A stretch of DNA of 64,000 nucleotides, taken from assembly GCF_030272615.1 (NCBI RefSeq), contig NC_081410.1, positions 190,113,619-190,177,618 on the forward strand. The letters run 5' to 3'. The notes beneath the pieces were generated by a model that saw only the letters and a list, made by a program, of their open reading frames with translations, did not search any database and was not told where the DNA came from. Source of the DNA: Cryptomeria japonica. Taxonomy: Eukaryota > Streptophyta > Pinopsida > Cupressales > Cupressaceae. A program made the position numbers and the translations under genes. Of the stretch, positions 1 to 10,696 are shown one piece after another (the first letter of the stretch is position 1; each line of letters begins with the position of its first letter).

Positions 1-1567
1 GAGTGTGACCCTTGGAATTTTCTACTAAGGGACTATGAATTTGTTTTGGAAATGATTTTGAAATGAGAAAGATGGAAGAAAATGTACGAGGATTATGTGA
101 ATCTAGGAATCTCTAGTAAGTGATTGTGGGTTGTGGAATGTATGATGGAGGAATGCATTGACCGTGAATGTGATGATATGATAGAGCCCTTCTTTGAAAG
201 AAATCTTGTGATGCAAGTGGTTCTAATTCAAAGTCATCGGTAAAACAAAGACTAAAATCGTGATATCGATGGGTGAAAGTGCGATGTTTCAAAAACTTAT
301 GGTTTTTGTATAAGAAATTGGTCCATTTTTGGGTTTTCTTTTCACTTTGCTTTTTTTTGGTTTTTTGATAAATTGACTTCTTGGTGTATTTGAGAGATTT
401 CCAAACACGAAGCATGGGTAGCTTTTTGCAAAAATGTGTGAAGTTGTTTTGTTGAGATTATTGTTGGGGTGTAACTTGTTTCAATTATTTGAATCCTTTG
501 ACAAGAAAATACGTCAAGCACACAAGCACATATTCTTGCCCTTTTCAATAAAGGCACAACAGGTGTGGGTCTAACTCAACCCAATCATGAAATTTTTGAC
601 CCTTATAAATGTATGTATGTTCCTAGGCCTAAAGTCAGCCCAAATTTTCACTGGTATGAAACAAGACAAAGACAACTCAAACACTTTTTATCCCTAAGGT
701 AATGACCAGTTGCGATATTTTCAACCCATAACTTGGTATTTCTTTGACTTTGGTACTGCATACCTTATGTATCTCATCGTGGAAGGTAAGAATGTGATAT
801 ACTAAGTCTTGCATGAGCATAAAAAATAGGTGATCCCTATGATGAGGGAGTCACCACTTTCATCAAGCTACAAGTAGCCTTTCAAAAAGCCCTGTTTCTA
901 CTCAAGGAAATATATATGATGAGTATCTTGGGAGCAAAACCATCTATGCTCTTGCATTGAACTTTTCATAAATATCCTCAATCAATAGAATGGGTGGGCT
1001 TCTAAAATAAGAGTTGTCTAGTAATGTTTGATGTCTTTGGATGTAATTTCATTCTGCAATGACTCACTTAAGAGCCTTGTAACTCACAGTGGGGCCCATG
1101 TGTCCTTTCGTCAAGTTACACTGTAGGAACAACTACACCCAAGGCTACAACTTTTGCTCTCACCCAATTTTTATAGTGGCTCAAAGGATTTACCGTGCAA
1201 GGTCGTCCCAAGAGTGATGTGTCTCTTGGCAGGCCTCTCTTAAAAATAGAAAATTTAGAGCGTTACTAACACTTTTCTCTTGCAACTAGGGCAATGAGAG
1301 CCAAGGGAGAGGATAGTGTGTGTTAGAACTGGGACCACTCTACATATTTGTACAAGTGTGCCAAACACAAAAGACACTTGTTCTTTTTAACCTTTTAATT
1401 GCAATGTGAGCTATTTGCTATTTTAGAGATGTTGCTCCAACATATATGGTGTTCTTTTTAGCCAAGATAAAAACTGTTTTTGGACACTTGACAAACTTTT
1501 GGAAAGCAAAAACCTGGTCAATAAAATAAAATCGTGTAGACTTTGTAGCAAAAATGTAGATGTGAGG

Positions 1568-1985
1568 TTCTTTTTATGCACCAAACTGAAAATAAAGTGG
1601 ATTTTAAGTGCACCAAAAGAATGAGGTTTATTTTTAATCCCTTTGTCTGAAAACAAGAAAGATTAAGTTTGTTTTAAGCACCAAAGTGAAAGTGAAATTT
1701 ATTTTAGTTGCACCAAAAGACCATGAGGTTTATTCTAATCCCTTTGTTTTGAAAAAAAACATGAAAGATTAAGTTTGTTTTAAGCACCAAAGTGAAAGTG
1801 AGATTTATTTTAGTTGCACCAAAAAGACCATGAGGTTTATTTTAATCCCTTTGTTTTGAAAAAAACATGGAAGATTAAGTTTGTTTTAGGCACCAAAGTG
1901 AAAGTGGGATTTATTTTAGTTGCACGAAAAAGACCACGAGGTTCATTTTAATCCTTTTGTTTGAAAAAAACATGAAAGATTAATT
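1568..1985 (-). repeat. Four tandem copies of a ~100-106-bp unit in the leader of E
   Basis: The phrase gcaccaaa recurs at 1578, 1678, 1784 and 1890, each time followed by an A-rich stretch, aggttta/aggttca and ccctttgt or a variant. Copies differ by a few substitutions and small indels. There is no coding frame. The array lies in the transcribed leader of E, 500-900 bases downstream of its primer site. The rest of 1-1567 shows no gene and no further clear repeat. Confidence 0.8.
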
Positions 1986-2144
1986 TTAAACTCAAAGACT
2001 AAAAAGTGTTTATACTTTAACTCCTCCAAAACCTGCAACAAGTTGTTAGACCTGTAAAAAAAATCACTCAAAAGGTTAGACAAGATGGTGGGCTTGACAA
2101 GCCTAAAATTTTCATTTTTCTTACAATTATCAGCTCTCTATTTG

Positions 2145-2400
2145 ATACAAAAGCGCTAATCTTTTAGAAGACAGAAGTGCTAACAGAACTTAAAAGCACT
2201 ATAACTAATCACAAAAGCGCCAAAACAAACTAAAAGTGCTATAACAAAGAACATAAGCGCTAATATACTCATAAGTGATATACTAAACACCGAAAGTGCT
2301 AATATAAAATAAAAGCGCTACAACTCAAAGAAATCAGAGGCGTTAATTAGGGACAAAAGCACTATTGCGCATGACGAAAGTGCTAAAACGCTATCCTGTG
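2145..2400 (-). repeat. Degenerate array with aaaGCGCtaa core in the leader of E
   Basis: About a dozen short units of 15-25 bases with a core such as aaaagcgct or aaagtgcta, in an otherwise AT-rich leader. On the E coding strand the core reads agcGCTTTTgtg. The same kind of CG-containing core, in the opposite orientation relative to transcription, occurs near the 3' ends of A, C and H. Some units have tg or ca where others have cg, as expected from decay of methylated CpG. Confidence 0.65.
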
Positions 2401-2440
2401 CGTGAAAATCCTACAATTTCATAAAAGTTTAGAACCAAAA

Positions 2441-2479
2441 ATCAGAAGATTATGTGTTCGATTCATGTCAGGTTCACCA
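2441..2479 (-). other. Primer-binding site of E, extended match to tRNA-Trp(CCA)
   Basis: The plus strand ends in ggttcacca two bases before the LTR, as expected for the 3' end of a tRNA used as primer. From memory of the plant tRNA-Trp sequence, the match is gap-free for about 39 bases, from atcagaag (3' side of the anticodon stem) through tgttcgattc (T arm) to the CCA end, with about five mismatches, all transitions. A usual site covers about 18 bases. There is no 5' half of a tRNA, and the CCA is encoded, so this is not a tRNA gene. Confidence 0.7.
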
Positions 2480-2481
2480 AA

Positions 2482-3915
2482 TGATGTCATGAAAAAGGGA
2501 TTAGTGGATAATAAAGAAATCATGTTAGTAAACTTTCAACCACAAGCATAACATGAAAATGAATCCATTTCAAAGCATATTAAGAAAGATTAATAACAAA
2601 GCAAAGAGGAAAACAAAGAGCTAGACAACTCCAATACTCCCTCCCTATGCTTGATGATGTTGGCTCTTCCTTGTTCTTCTCCTCTCCAAGTCCCAAATGC
2701 GTGTAGCTTCCAGGTTTTAGCACTATCCATGGATGCCATATGAAGATTCAAGATGGTTGTAAATGAAAACAAATGCTTATACAAGTGTAAAAGATTTGCT
2801 ATGAGAAAGATCCTAATTAATGTCTATGTGAATTTTACTATAATAACAATTCTCAAATGCTTTCCTCCTCTTTTTGCTTGGGGAATGAGGTCCTTTTATG
2901 GGGAAAAATGCTGATTGAATGACCAAGATTGAGTGAGCTTGTGAAGGGTTAAGATTGATTGGTTTGGGATCCATGTGATGGCTTTCAACCCAATCCCATG
3001 ATGGCAAGTGTCAACATGAGATGGTTGGAGAGGAGAGGGAAGAAGCATTAAATGCTTGAGATGACATGAGGGTTACCCTAGGAGGGTTTGGTTAGGCTTG
3101 AGTTAGTGGATAAAGTTTTTATTCAATGGACAATGCTTTTATCCAATGGATAAACTCTTGTGCAAGAGTTAATGGAGATAATCATGGTCAAAACAATAAA
3201 TGCTTGAAGAGACCCATGAGTTAAATGAGGGTTGAGTTAGAGAGAAAGTCTCTAACCATGTGGGGAGGTTGAGTTAACCATTAATGGTTATGTAAGAGCC
3301 ATTAAGACTTTGAAATACTTTGGGGGTTGACTTGTTGTAAAATTAAAGCTTTTAACACATTTCAAATACTTTGAGGCATTTTTGAGAAGTGAACTTTGTT
3401 TGGGAATGTGCAAATGATTAGGGAGGGGGATTAGGATAATTAGAAGGGGTTAGAAGAGTTTAGAAGGGGGTTAGAAGAGTCTAGAAGGAAGTTAGAAGAG
3501 TCCAGAAGGGGGTGAGGATAAAAGGGGATTTTAATTAAAATAAAATTCATTTATTTCAACTAAAACTGTGCAACTTGCATTTGTAGGAGAATGCAAGTGG
3601 GAGGGTTTAGAGATTTAAATAAATATTTATTTATTTAAATGTGAGAGAGGATTTTAGGGATTTAAATAAATGTTGATTTATTTAAATGTGGAGAGGGGTT
3701 AATTAAACAAATATGCTTTATTCATTTAATTAATTGTTAGAACATGGTTTAATGAATTAAATTTAATAAATTGAATAATTTATTTAATTAATAGGAGAAG
3801 AGGTTCAAGATGAATTAATTAAATATTAATTTAATTAACTGTTGATCGATGGTTTAAATAATTAAATAAATACTAGATATTCATTCAATTAAGTGGACAA
3901 ATTTGGGTGTCTACA
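2482..3915 (-). repeat. 5' LTR of E (1434 bp)
   Basis: Terminal TG..CA on the minus strand, flanked on the inside by the tRNA-Trp primer site and on the outside by the gag frame of element H. The U3 side (3540-3900) carries several AT palindromes built from aaataaa and tttattt, as in the LTRs of A, C and H. A possible TATA-like stretch is the minus-strand ccataaaagg near 2893-2902; it is weak. No coding is seen. The partner LTR is outside the window, so age cannot be estimated. Confidence 0.75.
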
Positions 3916-4777
3916 GGAACTATCACAATGGATGGTCATAAGACGAATGAATCACATCTAGCATTCAAAACTCCGCCCCCAAATTATGAAAAAGGTGAAC
4001 AATCCAACCCAAAGGATGACAAGGTCAAAGCCAAGGTAAACTATACTTACATATATGATGATATGGTAAATGCCATCATTGTCAAAGACAAAACACCTTC
4101 AGAACCGATGAATGGCATTACTAGAAGCAAAGCAAAGGTTACATTTCTGAGTGCAACTAATGAATCAACATCCAGTTTGAGACAATACAACTTAGTGGAA
4201 CAATTACAAAATATACTCACCCAAATATCGATTTTGGAGCTCCTAAAAGTTTCACCCATGCATAAAGAAATATTGGAGAGAGCTCTAGCAAAAACAACGG
4301 TCTCAAATGACACAGATGTAGATCAATTCCAAAACATAGTGGGACACCTCATAGCCCCTCACTATTTATCTTTTTTTTTTTGAAAATGATGATTCATCCT
4401 TACAACACCCTCACAATGCTCCCCTACATATCGAAGTCACCATTCATACAACCCGTGTCAAATACGTACTCATAGATGGTGGAGCTGGCTTGAATATTTG
4501 TGCATTAAGTTTAATAAAGGCTTTGAGATATTCAGAGAATGCAGTGGATCCAAAGAAGAAGATAATCATCAAGTCCAATGATGAGGAAGAGCATTCTTCT
4601 AAAGAGACTATGGTGTTGCCAATCAAAATAGAACCAATAGAAAGAGATACACTATGCCCGGTTCTAGATTTGAATCTTTCTTATAACATTCTTTTGGGAA
4701 GACCATGGATTCATGACATGCAAGCAGTTCCTTCTATATACAATCAGTGTGTTAAGTTTCCTCATAATGGACAATAA
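3916..4777 (+). pseudogene. H: C-terminal Gag and retropepsin-like protease remnant
   Basis: The frame from 3916 gives the Gag tail, including NLVEQLQNILTQISILELL, which parallels EYDLVEQLGKTPALISILEL in element C. It runs to a stop in a T-tract near 4380. In another frame from about 4450 comes the aspartic protease: LIDGGAGLNIC holds the catalytic Asp, followed by NILLGRPWIHDM, the conserved flap-distal block. Retropepsins of this group cleave the element's own polyprotein. The poly-T at 4370-4381 is the likely site of a frameshift. The N-terminal Gag half is absent because E interrupts H just upstream. Confidence 0.75.
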
Positions 4778-6147
4778 ATCGCTATATTAGAATAATCCAG
4801 CCAATATTGCAATAATCTAAAACCAACACAAGATGCAAGGGTTCCACATAATAGAGAAGCAATCTATCCCACCAAGGAAACTCAAGGAATATTATGGCAG
4901 AACTTTGAGAAAAAGCTCAAATTAAATGATGAAGGAATGGGGAAGTACTCTTTGCGTAATTTACCACTTTCACCTAAATCATATGAAAACCTATAAATGC
5001 TCAACCACAGATCCAACATAATCAATTAAAATATTTAATGAAGCATTTGTTAGAGCTGGAACACTTTCAGAAGAAATTGAAGACAAGGATATTCTTAGCT
5101 GGTTGTACAAAGATGAAAATAAGATCATAGCAACAACTACAAAAGTCATTATTCCCATAGAGCAATATAGCAATGGTTAAAAAATCATGCAAAGGATGGG
5201 ATATGAAGGAAAAGGACCAATTGGTAAGCGCTAGGAAGGTATTTCAGAACCCATTTGTCCTCACACACAATCTAAGAAAGATAAATCAGGACTTGGGTAT
5301 CTTCAATCAAAACAAAAGCAACACAATTATCAACACCCAAAATGGAGAAAGAAAGCAATTCCTAAAGAAGAACCATGACAAGAAAGGCTACATCAAGTAG
5401 CAAAAACAGTAAACAGAAAGTAGAAAGAAGAAGAATATGAGAGACAACAGGAAGAGCTCGCTATCAAAAGAGAAGAAGAATCTTACAAACAAGTCCAAAG
5501 AATACAAACAAGCAGGGAACTTGATCAAGATATTCCAGAAACAGTAAAAGAACAGATGGAAAAAAATAAAGAACTATTCTCACCGTATAACATTCCTGTC
5601 AGATATAATGGTGTGATTCTAGACAATGATTCAGAGACATATTCAAATAAATATGAACGGGGTCAAGATCCATTATCCGATGCATCAAGTAAAGAGAATG
5701 ATGAGGAACAAACTGTTGTTACAAGTGAAGACACACTTTCCATAAAACAAAGAAGAGTGCTGGAAAGAAGGCAAGAATAAATCAAGATTCAAAGAAAAGA
5801 GGTATATGCAAGACAACAAAGAAAGGAGGATGAGAAGAATCAAGAAGTGACAACACATGAAACACAAACAATCACTAACCAATCACCGGAAGATCAACAA
5901 AATATCAGATTTATATCAAACATTGAGAAAGAAACACCAAGATATGGAAGAACTGTAGAAGAACTAATAGAAAGTCAAGCAGGAACGACTATTAGTGCAG
6001 AAGAAGCTGAGTTTGGGAGAAGGCAAAAGCTAGAAAAGAAAACAATGAAAAAATCCTCTACGCCATGTGCACAAGTATGTCAACTTCAAGCCACAAATGA
6101 ATCTGATGAAATTGACCAGCAGGGAACTTGCAGTACCAAATATATAT
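4778..6147 (+). pseudogene. H: protease-RT spacer with decayed G-patch motif
   Basis: Several short frames, rich in Glu, Lys and Gln, continue from the protease. Near 5175-5260 the segment KIMQRMGYEGKGPIGK resembles a G-patch, at the same place as in elements C and D. Further on is a low-complexity acidic and basic stretch (EEEYERQQEELAIKREEE, then EAEFGRRQKLEKK). Stops interrupt it at several points. The frame is cut at 6147 by element A and resumes at 24237. A spacer of this kind between protease and RT is common in Tat elements; its role is not known to me. Confidence 0.55.
6143..6147. repeat. Target-site duplication of A (tatat), left copy
   Basis: Five bases tatat directly before the 5' LTR of A; the same five follow the 3' LTR at 24232-24236. 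A 5-bp TSD is normal for Ty3/gypsy integrases and confirms that A inserted as one unit into H. Confidence 0.9.
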
Positions 6148-6933
6148 TGTAGACACCTAAAATTGTCATGTCTAATTAAATAAATATTTTTATTTATTTA
6201 ATTATCTTAAGCCTAATTCTTCTATTAATTAAATAAATCTTTATTTATTTAATTAATTCATTTATCCTCTTCTAGCCTTATTTCTCATTTAAATAAATAC
6301 ATTTATTTATTTAAATTATCCTTTTCTTAAATTAAATAAATATTTTATTTATTTAATTGATCCCACTTCCTCTATTAATTAAATAAATCTTTATTTATTT
6401 AATTAATTCATTTGCCTTTTCTACCCATGACACATGTCATTCATCTCTTAATTCCTACACTACCTACCCTCTCATTATTTTATTATTTTCTTTACCTACC
6501 CTCTAATCATAGCCGACCATTTATCTTTTACATCTCTCAATCTTATCCCTCCATTTATTATGGTGTCTTCTATATAAGGAGATAATTCCTTCATTATCAA
6601 ACCCTAACTAAATTGCACACTTGACTACACTACGCCTTTTGCACTTTCATATGCGATCCTACTTGCAACCACATTTCCGTTTTTTGTTGAGCTCTTGTGC
6701 ATACATAAAATCTGAAAGAAAATATATCAAGCAAGATCAATGGAGATAGGAAGAATGGAGATCCAAACCCTATTGGACATGTGATGGTATAATCTTTGTG
6801 ATTTCATTTGATTTGGATTGTCTTAGGTAATCTTCATATGCTATGGTGGATCTTTGTTGTTATTAGGCTAGGGTTTCATGGTTGAATTCATTTAGTCTTT
6901 CAACATTGTTGTTATCCATTTTCACCGTAAACA
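6148..6933 (+). repeat. 5' LTR of A (786 bp)
   Basis: Starts TGTAGACACC and ends GTAAACA. U3 holds five AT palindromes between 6174 and 6410, each an aaataaat arm, a few bases, and an atttattt arm. A TATA box, tatataag, lies at 6571-6578, about 420 bases in. The downstream half has no coding frame. Immediate flanks are the TSD on the left and the primer-site region on the right. Confidence 0.9.
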
Positions 6934-7015
6934 TTTTGGTGAGCGCTCCACCACTGTGGTGATTCAAAATGGTTATCAATTGATATCGTGTGAGTTCGAC
7001 TCGCTGCAACACATC
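6934..7015 (+). other. Primer-binding region and remnant leader of A
   Basis: After the LTR come three bases and TGGTGAGCGCTCC, the expected place of a primer site; I could not assign the tRNA. It overlaps a small inverted repeat, caccactgtggtg. Only about 80 bases remain before RT-related sequence, against about 2.2 kb of leader plus 3.3 kb of gag-protease coding in C, so a deletion junction lies near 7010-7018. Confidence 0.6.
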
Positions 7016-7366
7016 ATCTATCAAAACAAACATTGGCACAGAAGAAGTTCCACACAACATATTCCTGGCTCAATCTTTGACAGAGTTAGAAAGGTCAAAA
7101 TTCATAAGTTTCTTCACAGAATGACAAATCAACTTTGCATGGTCATACGTTGATATGCTTGGATTGGATCCGGATTTGGTAATGCATCATTTGACAGTTA
7201 AACCGAGGGAAAAACCAGTGAAACAGAAATTAAGAAAGATGCATCCACAAGTGGCATTATTAGTCAAAGCAGAGCTTGAGAAATTATTGGATTTCGAATT
7301 CATACGCCCAATTGATTATCCCGAATGGATCTCCAACTTAGTGCCTGTCAATAAACCAGATCGTAG
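7016..7366 (+). pseudogene. A: N-terminal part of reverse transcriptase, split by D
   Basis: The frame starting within NIGTEEVPHNIFLAQSLTE matches the C polyprotein just before RT. It has one stop (TGA near 7120) and then continues MLGLDPDLVMHHL, KQKLRKMHPQVALLVKAELE and YPEWISNLVPVNKPDRS, the fingers region of a Tat RT. The frame breaks at 7366, exactly where D begins, and resumes at 15630 with RICTDFRDINKACP. The protein would copy element RNA into DNA. Confidence 0.85.
7362..7366. repeat. Target-site duplication of D (cgtag), left copy
   Basis: cgtag precedes the left LTR of D and is repeated at 15625-15629. Removing D and one copy restores the RT frame of A across the site. Confidence 0.92.
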
Positions 7367-9005
7367 TGTGTGGGGGAAAAAGTGACACTAAGCAAACATG
7401 CCCTAATCTCACCTTCAATCACACATTTGTGGAATACGAAAGAGCCTAGAGGTATCGCACAATTGGCTACTTCTTTTTGTGGAAGAGAGAGCCACGGGCT
7501 ACCTATTAGGATTTCTATTCCTTTGTTGTAATTGAAAGATAAAATGATACAAGTTCAATCCCAAACCCCAAAGTGCAAGTATGAACTAATAACAAGATTT
7601 GCAAAATTGAACTTAAATAATGGAAAGCTGTAAACACAAGGACAAGACAAGAATGTAAATGCATACCCGGAGTTAAAATCTGACTGAAAATGTTTAGGAC
7701 GGGGGCGTGGGCGCCACTGTCCTGATTCTGCCCCTGAAACTGCTCCAGAAACTGTTGTTTTGCACTCTGGAAAAAGCTGTCAAAAATGCTGAAAATGCTG
7801 TCTGTCAGGAGGACCAGGGCGCCCAGCGCCCCTGTCCTGGTAGGACCAGGGCGCCCCACGCCCTTGTCCTAGTCTTTTGTTCTGCAATTTGGTGGGAAGG
7901 TCGGTCTCAGTCTGCTTCTTCCGGATCTGCAACTTGCGGCGTCGTCCGAATTCCGAAACTTGCACTTATATCTGAAAAGGTGTTTGGGTGGCTATATAGG
8001 GTTTTGCCTTAGTCAAACCCCCGCTTCGGTGATTTCCACCTCCACGAATAGCCAAGTTGTATTGTAAAATGTATTGTGTGTGCAGACCTAGTGTGTGCAA
8101 GGTCCTAAAATGCAAGAAAGCAAACTAGAGCAACCTAGAAAGTAAACCCTAATTGCTTGTAAATGATAATGTAAATGCTCTAAATCAAGATGCAAAGTGA
8201 TCTAAAGCATGAATAAAGGATATATTGAAGCTTATGTAAAGACATGAAAACAACATGAAATCATACCCAACCCTCAAGGGAGGAGTACAAGCCAATCTTC
8301 AGTCGGTAATCTCCTATTGTTCTTCAATGTCTCCCAAGCCCTAAATGAATGAAATTGATGAATGCTTGATAGAGGAATGTTGAATGTTGTTGAAGTCTTA
8401 AAAGATCTGCTCTTTCGCTGCATATGAGGTTCCTGAAAACAAAAATCGGATCTTTTCAAATGAAGAAAGAGAGCTCTTATGTAGGAAACCCTAGGTCGTA
8501 ATTTTGACTTTTGGCCGACCTAGAGATTGAATATCCTGCCAATTTCTTGGGGTTAAGCTTTATTTTATGATTGGATCGCGCTCCTAAAATTTTGAGAAAA
8601 ATGTCCGGGACCATGTTGCACTCCGGGCGCCATGGTCCCAACAACTTTTCGCCAAATTTTTAGGGCCGTCGGATATGATGATTTTAGAGAGAATCCCAAA
8701 GTTACAGCTGATTTCGAGATGTTTTGACCCCCGAAATCAAGCCCCCAAGTTCAAAATAGGACCTAATCAGGGTTTTTGATTAAATGATGTATTGGAAGAA
8801 TAAAATGAAAGGGGCACACTTTAATGAAAAGGGCCCAACTTTATGATATAGGAGATGATAAAATAGAACCTTAGACCTAATTAATTTGATTAATTAAGTG
8901 CTAAAGGGGAAATGCAATGCAAAATGCAAAATGCGCCAAGGCGGGTGCTAAAATAGGTGTGAAATTGTACCACCCTAGCAAGTGCGTACAATTTACGACG
9001 CTACA
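7367..9005 (-). repeat. 3' LTR of D (1639 bp)
   Basis: On the minus strand it runs from TGTAGCGTCG (9005) to CCCACACA (7367). A TATA box, cctatatagc, lies at 7991-8000 on that strand. A GC-rich block at 7805-7870 holds two copies of a unit around agggcgcccagc in an otherwise AT-rich LTR; the other LTR has three. No credible coding: the short Pro/Gly-rich frames here are translations of this repeat. Confidence 0.92.
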
Positions 9006-9020
9006 TTTAGCCCCCACTTT
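9006..9020 (-). other. Polypurine tract of D
   Basis: Minus strand AAAGTGGGGGCTAAA directly abuts the 3' LTR, the normal priming site for plus-strand DNA synthesis. Confidence 0.85.
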
Positions 9021-10696
9021 AGCGGTCATATGAACACTACGTGCATATGCAAGCTAAAGTACATAAAAGTAAACATTATTTGAAAAAGGATATATCCATA
9101 AGTCTGTCGAACGAAGCCCCCAGCGGTATCTGCAGTACACAGTTAGGAACCACAACCTACAAAACCACATGTTAGATCACAAAATCACCTAATGCTTACT
9201 AAGGAAGGTGATGAAAATTCGAGGGTAGCTATATGCCCCCCCTGTTTCGGCTTGCTAATTTTAGTGAGTTGAAACAGGGTATCATGTTTACCACTTCGAA
9301 TTGTTAAAGAAAATTGATGACAAATGCTCACAAGAAGATTTGATATGAGATCAAAAACTAATGGAGAATCATTTGGTAAGAAAGAGGACTAAATCTCAAT
9401 TCCAACACAACAAAGAGTGTGAGGATTTGAGAGTTCTCTAACACAAGATGAAGGATGTAAATGGAAACAAAATGCAAAGAGAAGAAAAGAAAGGAGAAAA
9501 GCATGAATACACACATTGGTGATCCATGAGAAGAATAGTGAGAGAGAAAAACATGGACTTCTCGCCCCTAGATCTTGTCTAGGTGATCCATGGGAAAAAG
9601 GACATGGAAAACTAGCCCCTAGAGTCTGTCTAGGTGATCCATGTAAGGGAGGAGAGTGAGAAAGTCTAGCCTTATGCCGCTAGTTCCACTCAACCTCGTG
9701 CATGTGTGTGTAAGGGAGGTTAGAAGCACCTCATAGGAGTCTATGCCCGAGTATGCTACAACCTGTATATGTATAGTACAAAAGCGTGACATCTTGCTCT
9801 AAGAGTCTGTGCTCTGGTTCCGAGAATAATCACCTTGCATAAAAGAAAAATGGAGACATCTCGCTCTAAGAGTCTGTGCTCTGGTTCTGAGAATGACCCA
9901 TTGCTCAAAAAGTGTAATGTTTATGTCATAAGAAAAGTAGAACAAGGATACCTACCTTCATCACACAAGGAGATACCCCAAAAATGCAACAATGTCATAG
10001 ATCCAAGCAAGAGAGTTCTGCACTCCTTAAGCAAGGATAAGATAGTTGAAAAGGGATATCTTGTAGTATGTGTAAAGGAGATCCTTAGAGGAGAAGAGAT
10101 ATTTGTACAAAAGACACCTATCCCTGAGAGAAATTGTCTTAGACAAATATAACATCTTCTAGAATAAGACAAAGAAGAGAATAAGAATGCAATACTTCCT
10201 TCTTTTGCGAGGTGAAAGTGATTCTTAATGAAGGATGACGCTCTTTTTAACCCAATCGGGAGAGTGAATTCATTATGGATGTATTTTACCAAGTGCAAAA
10301 GAGGTTGTAGTCAAGGACTTACACCTCTTGTAAGAGAGAATCCTTGAACAAACAACAACAAATGCGTACAAGGCATAACATCAAGTAATAAAGTCCACAC
10401 CATCCACAAAATAGGAAAAAGTGGATCCTTAGATAAAATTAAGGAAAGATCATTGCCTCCCAAGGATAAGGACAATGAGAAGGACTTACACAATCTTCTA
10501 GGGAGGGATTTGGACATAAGCAAAAGAAGAGATGTATGAAATCATTCTTGTCCCCATAGGAACAAGAAAATTAGGCTATTATGTTGCTTCAAAAATATGA
10601 TTGCACTTGAAATTGTACCATCATGAATGACAATGAGCCCCCAGTAAATGAGCTACTAATGTCACATCATGATGAGCAACATAATAGCCATTAATG
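9021..10696 (-). other. D: non-coding 3' internal region
   Basis: About 1.7 kb between the end of the coding frame and the PPT. It has no protein similarity that I recognise. It contains a repeated phrase around ctaggtgatccatg (about 9530-9645) and a tandem duplication of about 66 bases beginning ctctaagagtctgtgctctgg (about 9795-9895). A 105-codon plus-strand frame at 9835-10152 crosses this duplication and looks accidental. In related elements this interval would hold RT to integrase. Confidence 0.7.

Larger units (their letters stand above)
1..3915 (-). mobile_element. Element E: 5' end of a Ty3/gypsy-like LTR retrotransposon, truncated by the window edge
   Basis: Reading the minus strand, an LTR (3915 down to 2482) is followed by a primer-binding site complementary to tRNA-Trp and about 2.4 kb of leader running off the window at base 1. 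The LTR begins TGTAGACACC and ends in TCA, and its start matches the LTRs of elements A and C. No gag frame is visible before the edge; only short chance frames occur in 1-2440. E sits inside element H, whose gag frame resumes at 3916. The other end and the TSD lie outside the window (the right-hand copy would be 3916-3920, ggaac). Orientation and 5' boundary are well supported; family assignment rests on LTR similarity alone. Confidence 0.8.

Noticed and set aside
2441-2479. A tRNA-Trp gene
   Set aside because: Only the 3' half is present, CCA is encoded, and it abuts an LTR, so it is a primer site.
7515-7965. Pro/Gly-rich frames in the LTRs of D (also 14104-14686)
   Set aside because: They translate a GC-rich repeat in several frames, the two copies being LTR duplicates.
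9835-10152. 105-codon plus-strand frame in D
   Set aside because: It crosses a tandem duplication, is antisense to the element, and has no protein features.
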